Shown here one piece after another: positions 32,534-45,920 of a stretch of 64,000 nt of DNA (its first letter is position 1; the number at the start of each line of letters is the position of its first letter). The stretch lies in the NCBI GenBank assembly GCA_022577435.1, contig JAKOON010000011.1:18796302-18860301 (forward strand), in the 5' to 3' direction. Made by a program: the position numbers and the translations under genes. The notes under the pieces were generated by a model, which saw only the letters and a program-made list of their open reading frames with translations, was not told the origin of the DNA and made no database searches. The DNA comes from Embiotoca jacksoni (taxonomy: Eukaryota > Chordata > Actinopteri > Embiotocidae).

Positions 32534-34938
32534 GTACATGGATGCAGCATGCAGCTCATCATCTTTATTTGGGAGTACATTTAAAGTAAAAAAAATAAAC
32601 CACAGTGAATTCCAATAATTTTGCTGTACTTTATTTTTCTGTCTTTAATTTTTTTTTCTCCGTATATACGTGTATGTATTTTTTTTTTTGTAGAACTTCA
32701 GGAGTCACATGAACAGCGTTTCCCACCAGCAGAGGATGATGGAGATCCAACACATGAGCAACGCCTGTCTGGTCAGCCTGCTGCCTCGAGTGCAGGAGTC
32801 TCTGCAGGGAGTCAGCAAAGATGGGTGAGTTCAACATGCATACATGCATATGGCTTACTTTTTTAGTTTTTTATTAAATTGCTGTAAGTTTAAAAAGTTG
32901 AGAGACATTTTGACTCCTTTTTTTTTTTTTTTTTTTTTTTTTTTCTGTGCGCCATGTTACGTTTCAAAGAATTTAAAGAGAGTTTTAAAAAGAGAAAGCA
33001 TCCTTGTGAGTCATGAAACGTCTTGTGTTTTTTTCTCGCAGAGATAAGAAGGCAGACTTGAAGCGTTGGTGTGCCACCTGTCACACCCACTTCACCAGCA
33101 GCCTCACAGACCACCGGCGCACGGAGGAGCACAAAGTATTCAGCCGCTCACTTTGTGCACAAGCACATTCATGTGGCGTTCAAGAAATGTGCGAAAAAAA
33201 GCTTCTCCCGGTCGCTCTGATGAGAATCTTCTTTTTCTCCTCAGCTCGGCAGTACAATGGACATCACCTCCTGCGCAGTCTGCAAGAAACGCTTCAAGAC
33301 CTCCCAGATTTTCTTGGAGCACCTGCAGTCTCAGGAGCACCGACGCAAGGTGGGCAAGACGATCTGCGTTTCTATTCTTGATTGACACATCAGCAGGTGA
33401 AATGCCACCTCGTCACTGTGCTTGTTTTGCTGTTTTCTCAGCTCCAGGAAAAGGGCTGCGAGGCTTTGGGCAAGCTGACCGCTTTGGACCCGGAGGGCTT
33501 TTCATTAGACGAGGAGGTGGAGCGGGGAAGTGAGTTGGGGGAAGAAGAGGACAGACAGGTGATTTTCATTATTGACAATATTTGCGTTTAAAGTTCCAAC
33601 CCAAAGATTCTACGACGAAATCTTAATTAACATTTATTCTGTTGCAGGATGTCTGGTCCTCCCTCAAAGAGGTGACCCTAAACAACATGGCCAGTGATGA
33701 GCAGTACGACCCGGACACAGTCTGCGGTCAGTGACTAACTCTGAGTATTTTTTTTGACTGATTGCACCTCAAATTTATTTGTTTTTCCTGATAATAGTCA
33801 GTTTTATATCTGTGATCTCTTGAGTGACGTTTAGGGGCTTTTTTTCTTTTTTTCATCACAGGATCCAGTTTTTTAGCTCCAGTCTCAGGTTTTATCTGCA
33901 GACTCTGCAACAAGTTTTACCACTTTGAATCTTCTGCTCTGCACACTCACTGCAAATCACTGAAGCACTTTGAGAACCTCCAGGTGAGTTTTTAATGACG
34001 TCACCTTAAATTGGGAGTAGCAGGCGTAACTAATTATTTGTAACCCAAATAAAATTATTATTGTCTGACTTATTTTACTCTTTTGAGGAATTCATGATGA
34101 TTTCTGTGCATCAGGAATTGGATTATTGGAGTATGTTTGTGATATTTTTTTTTTTTTTTCTTTTTCTATTTTTCAGAAGTACAAAGTGTTGGTGAGTCAA
34201 AAAGTTGAAGCTGTTAAATCCTCCAGAGAATCTCTCCTCGCTGCAGACGGCCTCGGGCCCAAAGCAGAAACCCTCACAGACTGTTCAGATGAAAATCTGC
34301 TCGCCGACAACCCGGGTTCAGTGACGGACCCAAACTCCATGCAGCCCATCATTACACTCACACGGCTGAAAGTGCAGGGAGAAAGCCAACAGGGGGACGA
34401 ACGAGAAGAACCTGAGCGGGCCTCGGAGGACTTCGCCGCCATCTCAGAGACCAACACAGACCAAGACCTCAGCCTCCTTCTGGAGGAAGAAGAGGCCACA
34501 TCCCAGGCGTGTGAAGCTCAGCAGGGTCCAGCTGAGCTGCCTGCTGGCAGCACAGAGGAGGTGGACTCAGAACCAGCTGCTGCCGTTGAGGATGCTAAGA
34601 AAGAGGAGGTGGCGGAGGAGGAGAGTGAAGCTCCTGCTCCCCCGGAGAGTGAAGCTCCTGCTGCCCCGGAGAGTGAAGCTCCTGCAGACCCGGAGAGTGA
34701 AGCTCCTGCAGACCCGGAGAGTGAAGCTCCTGCAGACCCGGAGAGTGAAGCTCCTGCTGACCCGGAGAGTGAAGCTCCTGCTGACCCGGAGAGTGAAGCT
34801 CCTGCTGACCCGGAGAGTGACGCTCCTGCTGACCCGGAGAGTGAAGCTCCTGCAGACCCGGAGAAAAAGAGCGGCACAGCGAAGGCGAAAGCGGCACCGG
34901 CACCCAAACGCAGGTCAGGAAGGGCAAGCAGACGCTGA
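28719..34938 (+). CDS. ciz1: CIZ1, CDKN1A-interacting zinc finger protein
   Basis: Nuclear-matrix protein that in mammals aids DNA replication initiation and anchors Xist RNA. Coding exons: 28719-28882, 30147-30274, 30366-30622, 31176-31326, 31470-31557, 31798-31910, 32016-32095, 32245-32439, 32694-32824, 33042-33135, 33245-33349, 33442-33558, 33648-33726, 33862-33983, 34177-34938. All phases close, giving 861 aa. Order: polyQ start (MFNPHIH then ten Q), proline-rich stretch, a QFF..GTRSSLLGP motif also found in human CIZ1, Ser/Thr-rich and acidic linkers, then four C-x2-C...H-x5-H fingers (about 379-405, 445-467, 474-500, 576-605). The last is the matrin-type FICRLCNKFYH...HCKSLKHFENLQ that identifies CIZ1. 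The final exon carries ten SEAPADPE-type repeats (758-837) and a basic end, GRASRR. Exons before the zinc fingers are the least certain, since that part of the family diverges fast. Confidence 0.93.
32450..32531. repeat. (CA)n next to ciz1 exon 8 donor
   Basis: CA array beginning about 11 nt after the donor of the exon that ends at 32439. Confidence 0.95.
34624..34863 (+). repeat. 24-bp coding minisatellite in ciz1
   Basis: Ten head-to-tail 24-bp units encoding SEAPADPE (first two APAPPE and APAAPE, ninth SDAPADPE). Only a few silent or replacement changes separate units. Confidence 0.95.
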
Positions 34939-36907
34939 GTCGAAGATTCTGGTACCTGGTACCTTCTACCACGGGACGAGATGTGACTATGTGAAAGAGG
35001 TGCTTTCATGGAACAGAGACCAAGAACTTCCCGGCCCAGCCTCTCTCCATGCTGGAAGTCAGAATCCAACACACACACCGACGAACAGGAAGCCCGGCGG
35101 GTGGATCACAGTGGGACAAGACTTCTCATGTGACTCGCTCTCTCAGGGTGGGAAATTACAGCATTGATTGTGGGTAAGGCGCTTAAATTTGTCCCAAAAA
35201 AAAATTTGATTTTCATTGTTCTGCATCGAGTCCAAAACAAACCTTGTTCAGTTCAGTTTTTTTCTTTTTATATATATATATATAAGATTTACACGTTAAT
35301 TGCCCAAATTTAAACTAAATATGAAGGTGTCCCACTTCCACACCACGTCAGGACATTCATATTTAGTGAGTTTGTACTGCTACGAGCGTCTGTATCTAAA
35401 CCGTAGATAACATAATAAAACTATTACGTTTGGCAGCAATATTTCAAAGTCACGGGCGGCGTTTAGTTTGTTTGCATAAAAGAGTGAAGTGTTGTTTTAT
35501 GAATCTCACTATTCAAAGTGATTCCGTGACTCTTTTCCTCCGATGCCAGCGGCAGGTCAAAGTTTTCACTTAACAAGGGAAATGTGACAATTTTGACCAG
35601 GGAAAACAAATGGGGCATTTCTGTTATGCGTTTCCATGGTAACCAGAGGATGATTCCCGGTGATGGTCTGGCATCGCCGTGACGCTGATATTTGGTCATT
35701 TGAGTGAAATGTCTCGACATCCGATGGAAGGATCGTCGTTCAGTAAAAAAATAAAAATCACCTTTTATTCAGTGACGTCATCAGGTCAATGTAGATATTG
35801 GTCGACGACAAACACCCACAAAAGACGGTTATACTGCGGACAAGCAGTATGGAAATACTTTCGTGCTCTTTGATTTGGACAAACAAAAGCTAAACGAGAT
35901 TTTTAACATGAACACAAATTTACAGATGTTCAGAATTAATTCCAAAATAAAGCGTTTTACTTTTTAACACCGTTGTTTCCCCATAAATTAACAGGTTTTT
36001 AATAAATGTGGCTTCAGTTTAGGAAAAGAGCTTTTTTTTCTTCTTCTTCTTCTTCCTCTTCTTTGTGGCTCGCTCAACAACATGTTGATTTCCCACCCTG
36101 CAGCTTGACTCTGTCAGCTTTTTGCTAATTCTCCAGCCAGCTCGATGATTGATTGTTCATGTAACCTACGAGTACAGGAGAGCGTACCGACCGGTGAAGT
36201 GGAGACACTGCAAACCAAGTAGCTTCGTAGCGAGCTGAAACGTAGAACGTAAACAAATTAAAAATGCTTGAGCCAGTGACGACTTCCCTTTCAAAACGAG
36301 CGCTCGACTTCTACTTTGGTTTGAGTGTCTGACGAACGCTGAATCTTGAATCTGCTCACAGCTCGATTCAGGGCATTTCATGATCTTTTTTTGTTTTGTT
36401 TTATTGTTGTTGTTATTATTATTATTATTATTATTTGTTGACATTTTTTGGGTTGACGTTGTGGGATTTGGGGTAAAAAATAAAAATAATAAAAAAAACT
36501 AAAAAACAGTTGTAGCCTTCTCAGAACTAGTCCGACACGTTTTTATTGGCCTCCTGTCTGCAATAGTGAAGATTTATTTTGTATAACGAAGAGCTGGAGT
36601 CGAGGACAAAACACTCAAATATAAAACGTTTACATTCGCGGTCGTATGAAAAGAGCGTTGAGCTTCATCAACACGTCAGAAACTAGAAATAAAAGGCTTT
36701 TCCTGACAGGCTGGCGCTGAATATAAAGTCCGAGCGTTCTCCTCCTTCCACGCGACTCTTCACGCTCACTGAACTGCTTTATTGCTTCATTTTTAAAATT
36801 TGAATTCTTGTCCGTGAAGGCAGAAATACGCCAGCTGGCTTATTCTTCTTTCAGGGTTTTCAGCAGTTGTTGCAGAACTCGGGTGAATAAAAATAAATAA
36901 AATTAAA

Positions 36908-36939
<32 letters not shown>

Positions 36940-38599
36940 CTATTGGCGCAGATGTTTTAAAGCGAAATAAAAAAAACAATACATTTCCATCGACTAAAAA
37001 CGCTTCGACGAGCCTTTGGCGGCTCTACGATATGTTAGCGGTAGTTGGTCCTTAGTTTGACTCCAGTTTATCATTGCGTTGTTATTGAAGGTTGTTTTTA
37101 GTTGCTGTACACTGGACAGATGGAAACACATCGGAGGGGTTTGAAATGATTTGCAAGTGTTTGTAGGTATTTATTAAGAATCCTTGCTAACTTTCAGCTC
37201 TTGATTTGAAACACCAGTAATATACAGTAGATTTTTTTTTTTTTTTTTTTTTTTTCCCAACTCCAGATTATACAAATGTATTAAATTTGACCCTGTGTGA
37301 ATTAGGACTTCCTTCTTTGTGAGTAGCGTGCCGTTCCGGAAACATTTCATTCCTCCATGTTAGAGAAGGATATTTTAAAACCACAAAGGAACTGACTGAC
37401 ACATGTAGCAGCTCTCGTAGTCATGGCAACCGTCGCATGATCAGCATCATTTCAGGTCTGAAGGAACGAGACGTGATCTGAACTGTACTTCTTTTTCTTT
37501 TCTCTTTTTATTTTAATTCGCTCTTGAAACAGGAGAGAGAGAGGGAGAGAGAGAGGGATAAGAGAGCGAAGGGCGGTTTAAAGATAATTTCAAAATAAAA
37601 GCTGTATGTTTCTTATTGTATTTTTATTCCGCTACTGACAAAAATTGAGATGAACAAACAGGTGATGTTTTCTAACTGCTGGAAGTTTAATGTATTTTTT
37701 GGATGTTTGTTTTCTGTTTGGGAGTCATCTTAATTTATATTAAAATGTCTTGACGATTACCGCGCTTTGTCCACTTCTTTTCATGACTTTAAAATGAACA
37801 CTTTTATTGATCCGGAGGCAAAGAAAAATGTAGGGACGTTAACATATTACAGACACTTTTCAAATTGCATCACTTATTCTGGACAGAATAATGAGAAAAG
37901 TAGTACAATGCAGATTTACAGTCATGCTGCAGATCACATAAATCCACGGGTCCACATCGGGAATGTTGTGTTTACTTTTTTGGGGATATTAACAGTAATC
38001 AGAGATCGAATGTGTACGTGGAAATAGATCTGATTAAAGCCAGAAACACATTTAGGAGTTTAACAGCATTTCGTAATGAGATCTAAACTCATGCTTGAGG
38101 AGAATCTGAATTTTTCTTGTCAGACGCAGGCAGCACGAATCACCGTGAGCTCATCATTTCCATCCAATACCATTTTTAAGAGCAGAATCTGGACCACGTT
38201 ATGCAATAAATAATGTTTTTAGTACCTCTCTTCTGTTGTGTTTCTTGTCGTCAACATCTCCCCACATGAGCCTGAACAAATCTCCAGCTTTTTTTTTTTT
38301 TTTTTTTTTTTTTTACACTGCATCACGTTTGACTCGGATGTCACGAGTCTGTAATGGAGCGCTGAAGTCTAGATTTTAGGTCGTTAAACTCCAAACTGAT
38401 CAGGAACCAAAACTTCACACTTCATCAAAGGAGGAAAAAAAACCGGATAGAAGAGATGCAGAATATCAGCGCCGAACACACGTCTGCTGACGAGGATGTA
38501 AATGCGCAGGAGGATCAGGCAGGCGTGGAGGTCGCCGGTCCGACAGCTAGAGGTCACGAGTTGAGTCAAACATTTCTTATCGCTGCTTTTCCTTCTGAT
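34939..38599. other. ciz1/bbln tail-to-tail interval
   Basis: Contains the 3' UTRs of ciz1 (plus) and bbln (minus). AT-rich with A and T homopolymers, an ATT repeat near 36,408-36,435 and a retroposon-like end near 37,800. No coding exon seen. Confidence 0.6.
35946..35951 (+). terminator. possible ciz1 polyadenylation signal
   Basis: AATAAA about 1 kb after the ciz1 stop. Several other A/T-rich candidates lie between 36,470 and 37,610, so the 3' end is uncertain. Confidence 0.25.
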
Positions 38600-39901
38600 C
38601 TACGCGCTCTCGTCCTTCTTGCCTGGTGAGGAGGAGGAAGAGGAGGAAGAAGAAGAAGAGGAGGAGGAGGAGTCGCCTCCGTCGGCGGCGGGACGTTGCT
38701 CCTCCTGGTTCTGGGAGCCGAGCAGTTGGGCCCTGAACTCCAGCCGGGCTTGTCGGTTCGACTCCAGCAGTTCGTGCAGTTTTCCGTTGAGCGAGTCGTT
38801 CCGCTCCTCCAGGTCGTCGAGATAAGAGTTGATCTGATCCAGCATGGAGTTGATTTCAACGTACTCTGTGGAGAAAGCAGCGGGGCGATCAACGGGGGAA
38901 AACGTTTTTAGACTTCATTTAAACCGTAAATATCGTGTCTACTGAGGTTAGAGTGTAATTTAATTTAAACAGGACGAATGCTGGTTTGACTTCAGTGACT
39001 TTATGATTTAAAGGCTGGATGAGAACACGAACACAATCCAACAATAAAATCATGATCCTCCAAAAAACGTTTTTTTCTTTAAGGATTCACATCATCCATC
39101 TCTCCCTCTATTTCAGAAACTACAGATTTTCACCATTTACGGTATAAAATGTTTTTCAAATGTGTATTTTTTTCATAAAATACACTCAAATGAAGGAAAT
39201 AGTCCCAGGACAGTTTAATAATTTACTTTAAAGCAAAGTCACAGGTTAAAACTCTTTATTCTACCCATCAAGTCTCAAGATCTTCATCCACCTGCAGAGG
39301 TCAATTTTCAGTTCCATACATTCGGGTACCAAATTATGGGATGGCCTCTCCCACCTGACAAACAGCTGTTCATTTATTAAATGCTTGAAAAGGTGCTTTA
39401 AAAAAACAAAATATTTAACTTCTGTTTCGTAACTGCAACATACAGACTCTCATCCATCACCATATCGTTTAGCTTTTATATTGACTTTATTGTTTTTGCT
39501 GTGATTGTTGTAATCTATGTTCTGTTGTTATTTTTATGGAGCGATATTATTATTATTTATTTGCTATAACACTTTTTTTTTTAACATTATCTGGGTGGAG
39601 GCTTCAAACGAGCTCACTGTTTTTAAAATGCTGCAGAATAAATCAAATAAAAAACAAAAAAAACAGCTGTTGTGTGAAGATAAACACACAACAGCTGTTT
39701 GGAGAGTTCATGGAGAGTTCACGTGACATCATCTGATCAAACATCCTCGGAGCTCCCTTCAGGTCGGTTTGTTCACCTTTGACCTCTACTCCTCCTGGAC
39801 TTGTTGACACGTGCTCGTTTACCTTCTTCTTCAAATTCGTCGTCGTCGTTGATGACGCCATCGTCCATGGAGATGTTCGGATCTCCGTTTGGTCCCGACA
39901 T
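38600..39901 (-). CDS. bbln: bublin coiled-coil protein (C9orf16)
   Basis: Small coiled-coil protein; the worm orthologue keeps intermediate filaments in order at tube lumens. Exons 39823-39901 and 38600-38865 give 114 aa. The start MSGPNGD matches the human N-terminus. A second in-frame ATG lies directly upstream (39902-39904), so the protein may begin MM. Residues after the acidic DDDEFEEEEY form the conserved block INSMLDQINSYLDDLEERND...LHELLESNRQARLEF, a heptad-type helix. Human BBLN is 83 aa and stops soon after this block. Here the end is longer, with QNQEEQRPAADGGD, 15 serines and PGKKDESA. It is tail-to-tail with ciz1, as expected from the human order CIZ1-BBLN. Confidence 0.92.
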
Positions 39902-39972
39902 CATTTACACGTTCACGTTCCTCACTTTGTCACAACAACAGCTGATGTTAAGTTAGCCCGCGAGCTAACCAC

Positions 39973-40012
<40 letters not shown>

Positions 40013-40912
40013 TTAAAAAAGGCCCCTTCACGAGCAACTCTTCAAATTCAGACAATTTTAACAAAACGAGCGCGCGGTTGAATTTCTACTTCCACGTTTT
40101 TTGTTGGACTTTGAAAATACCGATTTTCAAGAAGAGATCTCGAACACGGCTCGTTAGCTAGCTTAGCCTTACGTCATTCACAGACGTCAATATTTGTTTA
40201 CTTGAACCGATGCATTATGGGAAAGATGTATGGGCGGAGCTCCAGTCCAGAGACAGATGACTCACTCGCTCCAGATTACCTTGATATAAAAAAACACGTT
40301 TAAATTTCTTCACCACATAATTTTTTTTAACTGTTTTACGTCACTCGTGTCCGTTTTCTGGCCCTTTAATTTAAAGGTCACCGCAGTTTACTTGTCAACG
40401 GCATTTTATAGTTTCGCAAAAATAGTAACAGAGTGAGACCTCCCGATTCTGTTCCTCTCTGACAACCGAGCTGTCAGTCAGCTGACCAGACGCTAACAGC
40501 TGACTCGAGCCGATTAATGTTTTATTTTTGTGGCCCAGAAAGTATAGAAACCGGAAACCTGATCTGTTTATTGCGACACGAATTAAAATCTCAACGCGAG
40601 CAGATTTACTGTGTTTAGTTTTTAGACGTTAGTCGTTTGGAAGTTGCTCTGCACCGCTGAAAACTTTACTCGGTTTGTCCATTTTGATTTTAATCAAAGG
40701 TGTCGACAGGTGAATAATAGTAAAGTTTTAATCTTCACGTCCAAGATGTCATTCCTGGCTTTGATCACTAGATGGCGACAAGCTCGGTCAATACAGTCGG
40801 CGCAGGCGCAGTCTGCAGCAGGCGCATCCACGTGTGAACTACTTCCTGTTAAAGGGGGTCTGAACACAACACCTAAACAATCCGTTTTGAAGAGTGTTTT
40901 TTTTTTTAAGCT
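39902..40912. promoter_or_regulatory. bbln/surf2 divergent promoter region
   Basis: About 1 kb between two start codons facing away from each other. Includes a GTTAGC...GCTAAC near-palindrome (39952-39969), a 42-bp ATT repeat (39972-40013), a GTTAGCTAGC word (40153) and an ACTAGATGGCG motif (40767-40777) that could bind CTCF or YY1. Confidence 0.5.
39972..40013. repeat. (ATT)n microsatellite
   Basis: About 14 triplets, 70 bp upstream of the bbln start. Confidence 0.9.
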
Positions 40913-43081
40913 ATGGATGAATTACCTGCAGACCTCAGAGCATTTCTTTCCAATCACCCTTTTCTTCAGCTCACCGATGGCAAAAAGGTTGGTGAGCAAA
41001 TCACATCACGCGACACCAAATACGTGCAAATCGTTCGTTGTGATGCTAGCCGCGTGCTAATTTACGTCATGAGCCCAAGACTACTAAAATAAAAAATAAA
41101 AAATAAAAAAATCCGTTTTAAAGATGACCACTTTTCTAAACCAACACCTGCATCAGCCTCGCTGTTTGTTCTGTTTTCAGGTCAGATGCACCCTCAACGG
41201 TCACGAGTTTCCCTGCAGCCTCGTGGAGCTGCAGAAGTTCACGCAGGCGAAGAAATACGAGAAACTGAGTGCTGCAGCAGAGTTCAGCTACAGCCAGTAT
41301 GAACCTCACGTCGTGCCGAGCACGAAGCAACCGTAAGGACACGTTTACTTCTCCGTGTTGTCATTGAGCAAGAAAAGAAAAACTCACTTCAAACCCTTAT
41401 TGTCCCGTACAGTGATGTTATTGTCAATAAAATGCCACAACTTTAACAGTGGAGCAATACTTAGTACAAGTAAGTATAATTAGTCAAAATCAAATTCAAG
41501 GTAATTCTGCTTTACCTGAATATTTTCCATTTTATATAACTTTATACTTCTTATACAAAAATAAATTGTGAAAACCACGAATCTCCAAATTTTTAGGTTT
41601 ATTTTTTTTTAAATTTATTTAACTGAAGAAATATCCCTTTATGTGCTGAGAAAATTATTTTACTTCTTAAGCAAAATAAAAACAAATTTTTAAAAAACAC
41701 TTCAAACAGCTGGAAAATGTCTTAAGGCTGAAAACAGGACTGTTTATTTTTTTTTATTTATTTTTTTTAGAGCTTGTTGACTTAATAGTCACATGTTGTT
41801 CTCAGCAACGCTGTAATCATATCTTCTAGAAAATAATGCATCATTTTACAGCAGTAAAATGCAACATACCCATTATTGTGTCTGTGATATTAATCACATA
41901 TAAAAGTAAAACACTGAAAGAGAGCCTTTACTGCATAGTTTTAATATTAATAGGTTAGGTTAGGTAGTTACTTTATAAGGTAGTTATTTACTTTATAAGG
42001 GGAAATCTTTTCGCGACAGCAGCATACAGGAAAGCAATAAAATAATAATAAAAAGCAATAAAATAACAGTAAAAAAAATTAATATAAAATGTACAGTATA
42101 TACAGTACAGTATATAAATATATATTTATATATATTATATATAAACAACCAAGAAACACAGACAACAGTATTATTGTTTTGTGATAATAGTAAACTGTAC
42201 TTAATTTTTCTAATAATATTTACATCCTTTTACTTGAGTAAGTTTTTGAATGCAGGACGTGAATTTGTAGTAAAGTAAAGGAGAGTCTAAACTTTCTGCT
42301 GTTTCTTGTCTGTTTTCTAGCAACCAGCTGTTCTGTAAACTGACCCTCAGACATCTCAACCGGCAGCCGCACCACGTCTTGAGACACGTCAGCGGGAAAC
42401 GCTTTAAAAAAGCCCTCTCCAAATGTCAGTGCACTGCTGATATACGTGCTTTTCACTTTCATTATTATTATTTGAACAACGAGGAGATGTTATATCCATC
42501 AATCAGGAAGGAAATCTAAGCTAAAAATGTATTTCTGAGGTATCAAGCATTTTTAATCAACTCAGACATTGTTGCGCTCACAAATGTGCACAAAGACGTA
42601 AATTACAAATTCTTGAAATGAAAAAAAAAAGTTAATTTCATACTGATGGACTCTAATATCTGTAACTGCTCATGAAACAAAACAGTCCTCGTAATGGTGA
42701 CCGTTAAATCTCAAAATGAGGGAAAATCATTAGAGCAGAACTGACTGACGCAGAAGTCACTGCAGAAATGATTTTGTTGGACGATTCTCTCTCTCAACTC
42801 GATCACTGACACGACGGCCTCTTCTTGCTGTAGATGAAGAGTGCGTGCAGCAGGGCATCGACTTCGTTCCAGCCAGACTGAAACAGAAAAGGCCCAAAGA
42901 CATCAGAGAGGAGGTCGGTCGGGGGACGGCGCCGAGACGTGGGAACGGTGTGTGGGAACCTCCGTCCAGTGACGAGGATCACAGCGACTCGGAGGACAGC
43001 ATGAGCGACCTTTACCCCAGTGAGTGGAGACGACTTTTATTGGAAGAGTTGTCCAACTGTGTATCATGGAGACGATTTAAG

Positions 43082-43122
<41 letters not shown>

Positions 43123-43769
43123 ATGCAAAAGTGCATAAAACACACTGTCTATGAGAACAATGGATGATAAGATGGATTGATATACTTTATTATAGATAGA
43201 CTTTATTGATCCCGAAAGTTTGTCGTCACGGCAGCAGGGACGATACGGCAAAAGCAATACAAATTACAGAATCGTAGAAGTAGTTAAAGGTATAAATATA
43301 ATTTTGTCATGAATTAAGTTCATTTTGAATACATATTTAAATGAATCAGCTGTAGAGGTGAGTGGGTATTTAGTCTGACTTCAGGTTTGTTTTGCTGTCA
43401 ACATAATTGTCGTAATGTTCCCAACAGCCTCCGTGTTCACGGTAAAAAACTCAGCAGAAGAGAGTATAGAGGGTGAAAGGAAGAAGAAGAAGAAGGAGGA
43501 GGAGAAGAAGGAGAAGGAGGAGGACGACTTCCAAACGGACGAGGACGATGACATGGAGGTGGACCACCAAGTGGACCAGCAGGTGGCACAGAAACGCAAA
43601 AAGGTCCGTAAATATTTTGGAGTCTTTTGAGGTTTTTTCCTTGACGGATGTTAAACGTTGTCACATTTATGTTCTTCAGGTCCAGAGTGGCGGTTTTCAG
43701 AAGAAATTCAGAAACAATCACTGGAAATCAGGACGCAAGAAACATGGAAAAGTGCCAAACGGAAAGTAA
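40913..43769 (+). CDS. surf2: Surfeit locus protein 2
   Basis: SURF2 family protein; biochemical role poorly defined, nuclear/nucleolar in mammals. Exons 40913-40987, 41181-41332, 42321-42424, 42834-43019, 43428-43603 and 43680-43769 give 260 aa (human about 256). Visible: MDELPADLRAFLSNHPFLQL start, KVRCTLNGHEFPCSLVELQK with TKKY-like AKKYEKL, then HHVLRHVSGKRFKKAL, an Asp/Glu/Ser stretch (PPSSDEDHSDSEDSMSDL), a Lys/Glu block of about 17 residues, and a basic tail ending KKHGKVPNGK. All splice phases agree. It shares a divergent promoter region with bbln (about 1 kb between starts) and runs in the same direction as surf4. Confidence 0.95.
41949..42070 (-). mobile_element. truncated retroposon 3' end, copy 1
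   Basis: In surf2 intron 2. Plus strand reads GGTTAGGTTAGG, then TTATTTACTTTATAAGGGG and GACAGCAGCATACAGGAAAG. It shares its body with 46497-46680, and both have GTTAG units at the tail. Oriented on the minus strand. Confidence 0.6.
43082..43121. repeat. (ATT)n microsatellite
   Basis: About 13 triplets in surf2 intron 4. Confidence 0.9.
43180..43270 (-). mobile_element. truncated retroposon 3' end, copy 2
   Basis: ATAGATAGACTTTATTGATC followed by CCGAAAGTTTGTCGTCACGG and CAGCAGGG, in surf2 intron 4. Same core as the copies near 45.8 and 46.5 kb. Confidence 0.6.
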
Positions 43770-44622
43770 AACGCGACGCCATGGCTGTACAGTAATTTTA
43801 TACTTGGTTATTTGTCGGGATGAAACACTGACTTCCAGTTTGGAGAGTTGTTTCTGAGTGTGAGCCCAGCTGACTGTCGGACATCCATTAACGAGGATGT
43901 TTCTGATTTATCAGTGAAGGTTTTTCCCTTTTCCCCCTTAAGTGTGACGTTGCCCAGTTCCAACAACACGATGAGTTTGTGGCACTTAACGGGTCCTTTG
44001 GAGAAGAAGTTGTGTTTTGTGTTTTGCAATCAAGTGCACGAGTGTAAAATACAACTTCATTTGAATTTGCAAATGTAGTTTGTCTTTCTTTTCAAACAGT
44101 CATTGGCTGTCAAAGAGATGCATGCTTTGAATGTGGATGTTAAAAGTTCTGAATACAAACATCAACTATTGCACAACAGGAAGACCCAATTATTTAACAC
44201 AGTTTTGTTATTTGAAAACAGCTGCTTTACAAATTGTATTTTTTTCCAAAAAAGGAAAAAATTTTTAGTCTCACACACCATCAACTTCTCTGTAAATTTA
44301 TCTCATCGTATTATAAACATAATATAGATTTGTCTGTTTTCATGACCAGAGAGGATGCCGGCTCGTCTCACAAGAGGAACCGATTTTAATTCAACTGAAG
44401 CAGCAAGCATGAAAAATTGAAGCTTTTTCTCCCCACATGACTCTCAAGAGTTCTTCTGGTTCCATGAATGAAGCTTTTTCACTGAGAGTCAACAGATTTG
44501 TGAACCGGCAGTAGAGCTGCTCCAAAAAAAAAAAAAAAGGATCAACGACTGTCATGACTTTTATGTTTGAGTATTCATAAATAACAGCCGGTATTTACAG
44601 CTATTTGAAGGGGAAAAAAGTT

Positions 44623-44628
44623 AATAAA
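44623..44628 (+). terminator. possible surf2 polyadenylation signal
   Basis: AATAAA about 0.85 kb after the surf2 stop and before the repeat block. Weakly supported; no transcript data. Confidence 0.3.
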
Positions 44629-45035
44629 CATTCATGTTAAAATTGATTGAGTGGTTTGACCTTTGTTGCACATGTGAGTGGTGTTTGAGTATAAAAATAA
44701 TTCCTTTATAGTCATCTGATTTCAACCCAATTAACCACACGTGTGAAATGCTCTGCATTGACACCAAAAACCACCACAAACCACCAAATGAGGGGATTGT
44801 AAATAAAAAAAATTGTTTGCAGGCTGTTTATCTCTATTTTAGGAGCTTTGATGTTGTTTTGGTTCCTTGAACTTCTCCACATATACTGGTTCTTGTATGA
44901 AATTATGACAGGCAGCTCATGTGAAACATTCGGTTTCGCAATAAAGGTGATTGAAAACAGTGCTAGCTGTAAATTAAAAGTGGAATAATAAAATCCATCC
45001 AACACATCAACAAGGACTGCTAATTCTGTATTCAT

Positions 45036-45756
<721 letters not shown>

Positions 45757-45759
<3 letters not shown>

Positions 45760-45880
45760 GACTTTCTTAATTCCAATGGGGGAAATTTAGTCGTCAAAGC
45801 AGCATAGAAACAGTTCGGAGAAAAAAAAATTCCCACAATACGAAAAACATTACAAATACGCATATAATAAAATAAGATAG
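45757..45880 (-). mobile_element. truncated retroposon 3' end, copy 3
   Basis: GACTTTCTTAATTCCAATGG then GGAAATTTAGTCGTCAAAGC and AGCATAGAAACAG. A diverged version of the CTTTATTGATCCC...CAGCAGCA core, with the GATA array as tail. Confidence 0.55.
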
Positions 45881-45920
45881 AAAAAGTAAAACCAATGAAT
45901 AAATACACAATAAAGACAAT

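Noticed and set aside
34511..35167. Second plus-strand frame and antisense frame over the ciz1 tail repeat
   Set aside because: A 24-bp unit keeps every frame open; only the CIZ1 frame continues from a spliced exon with conserved sequence.
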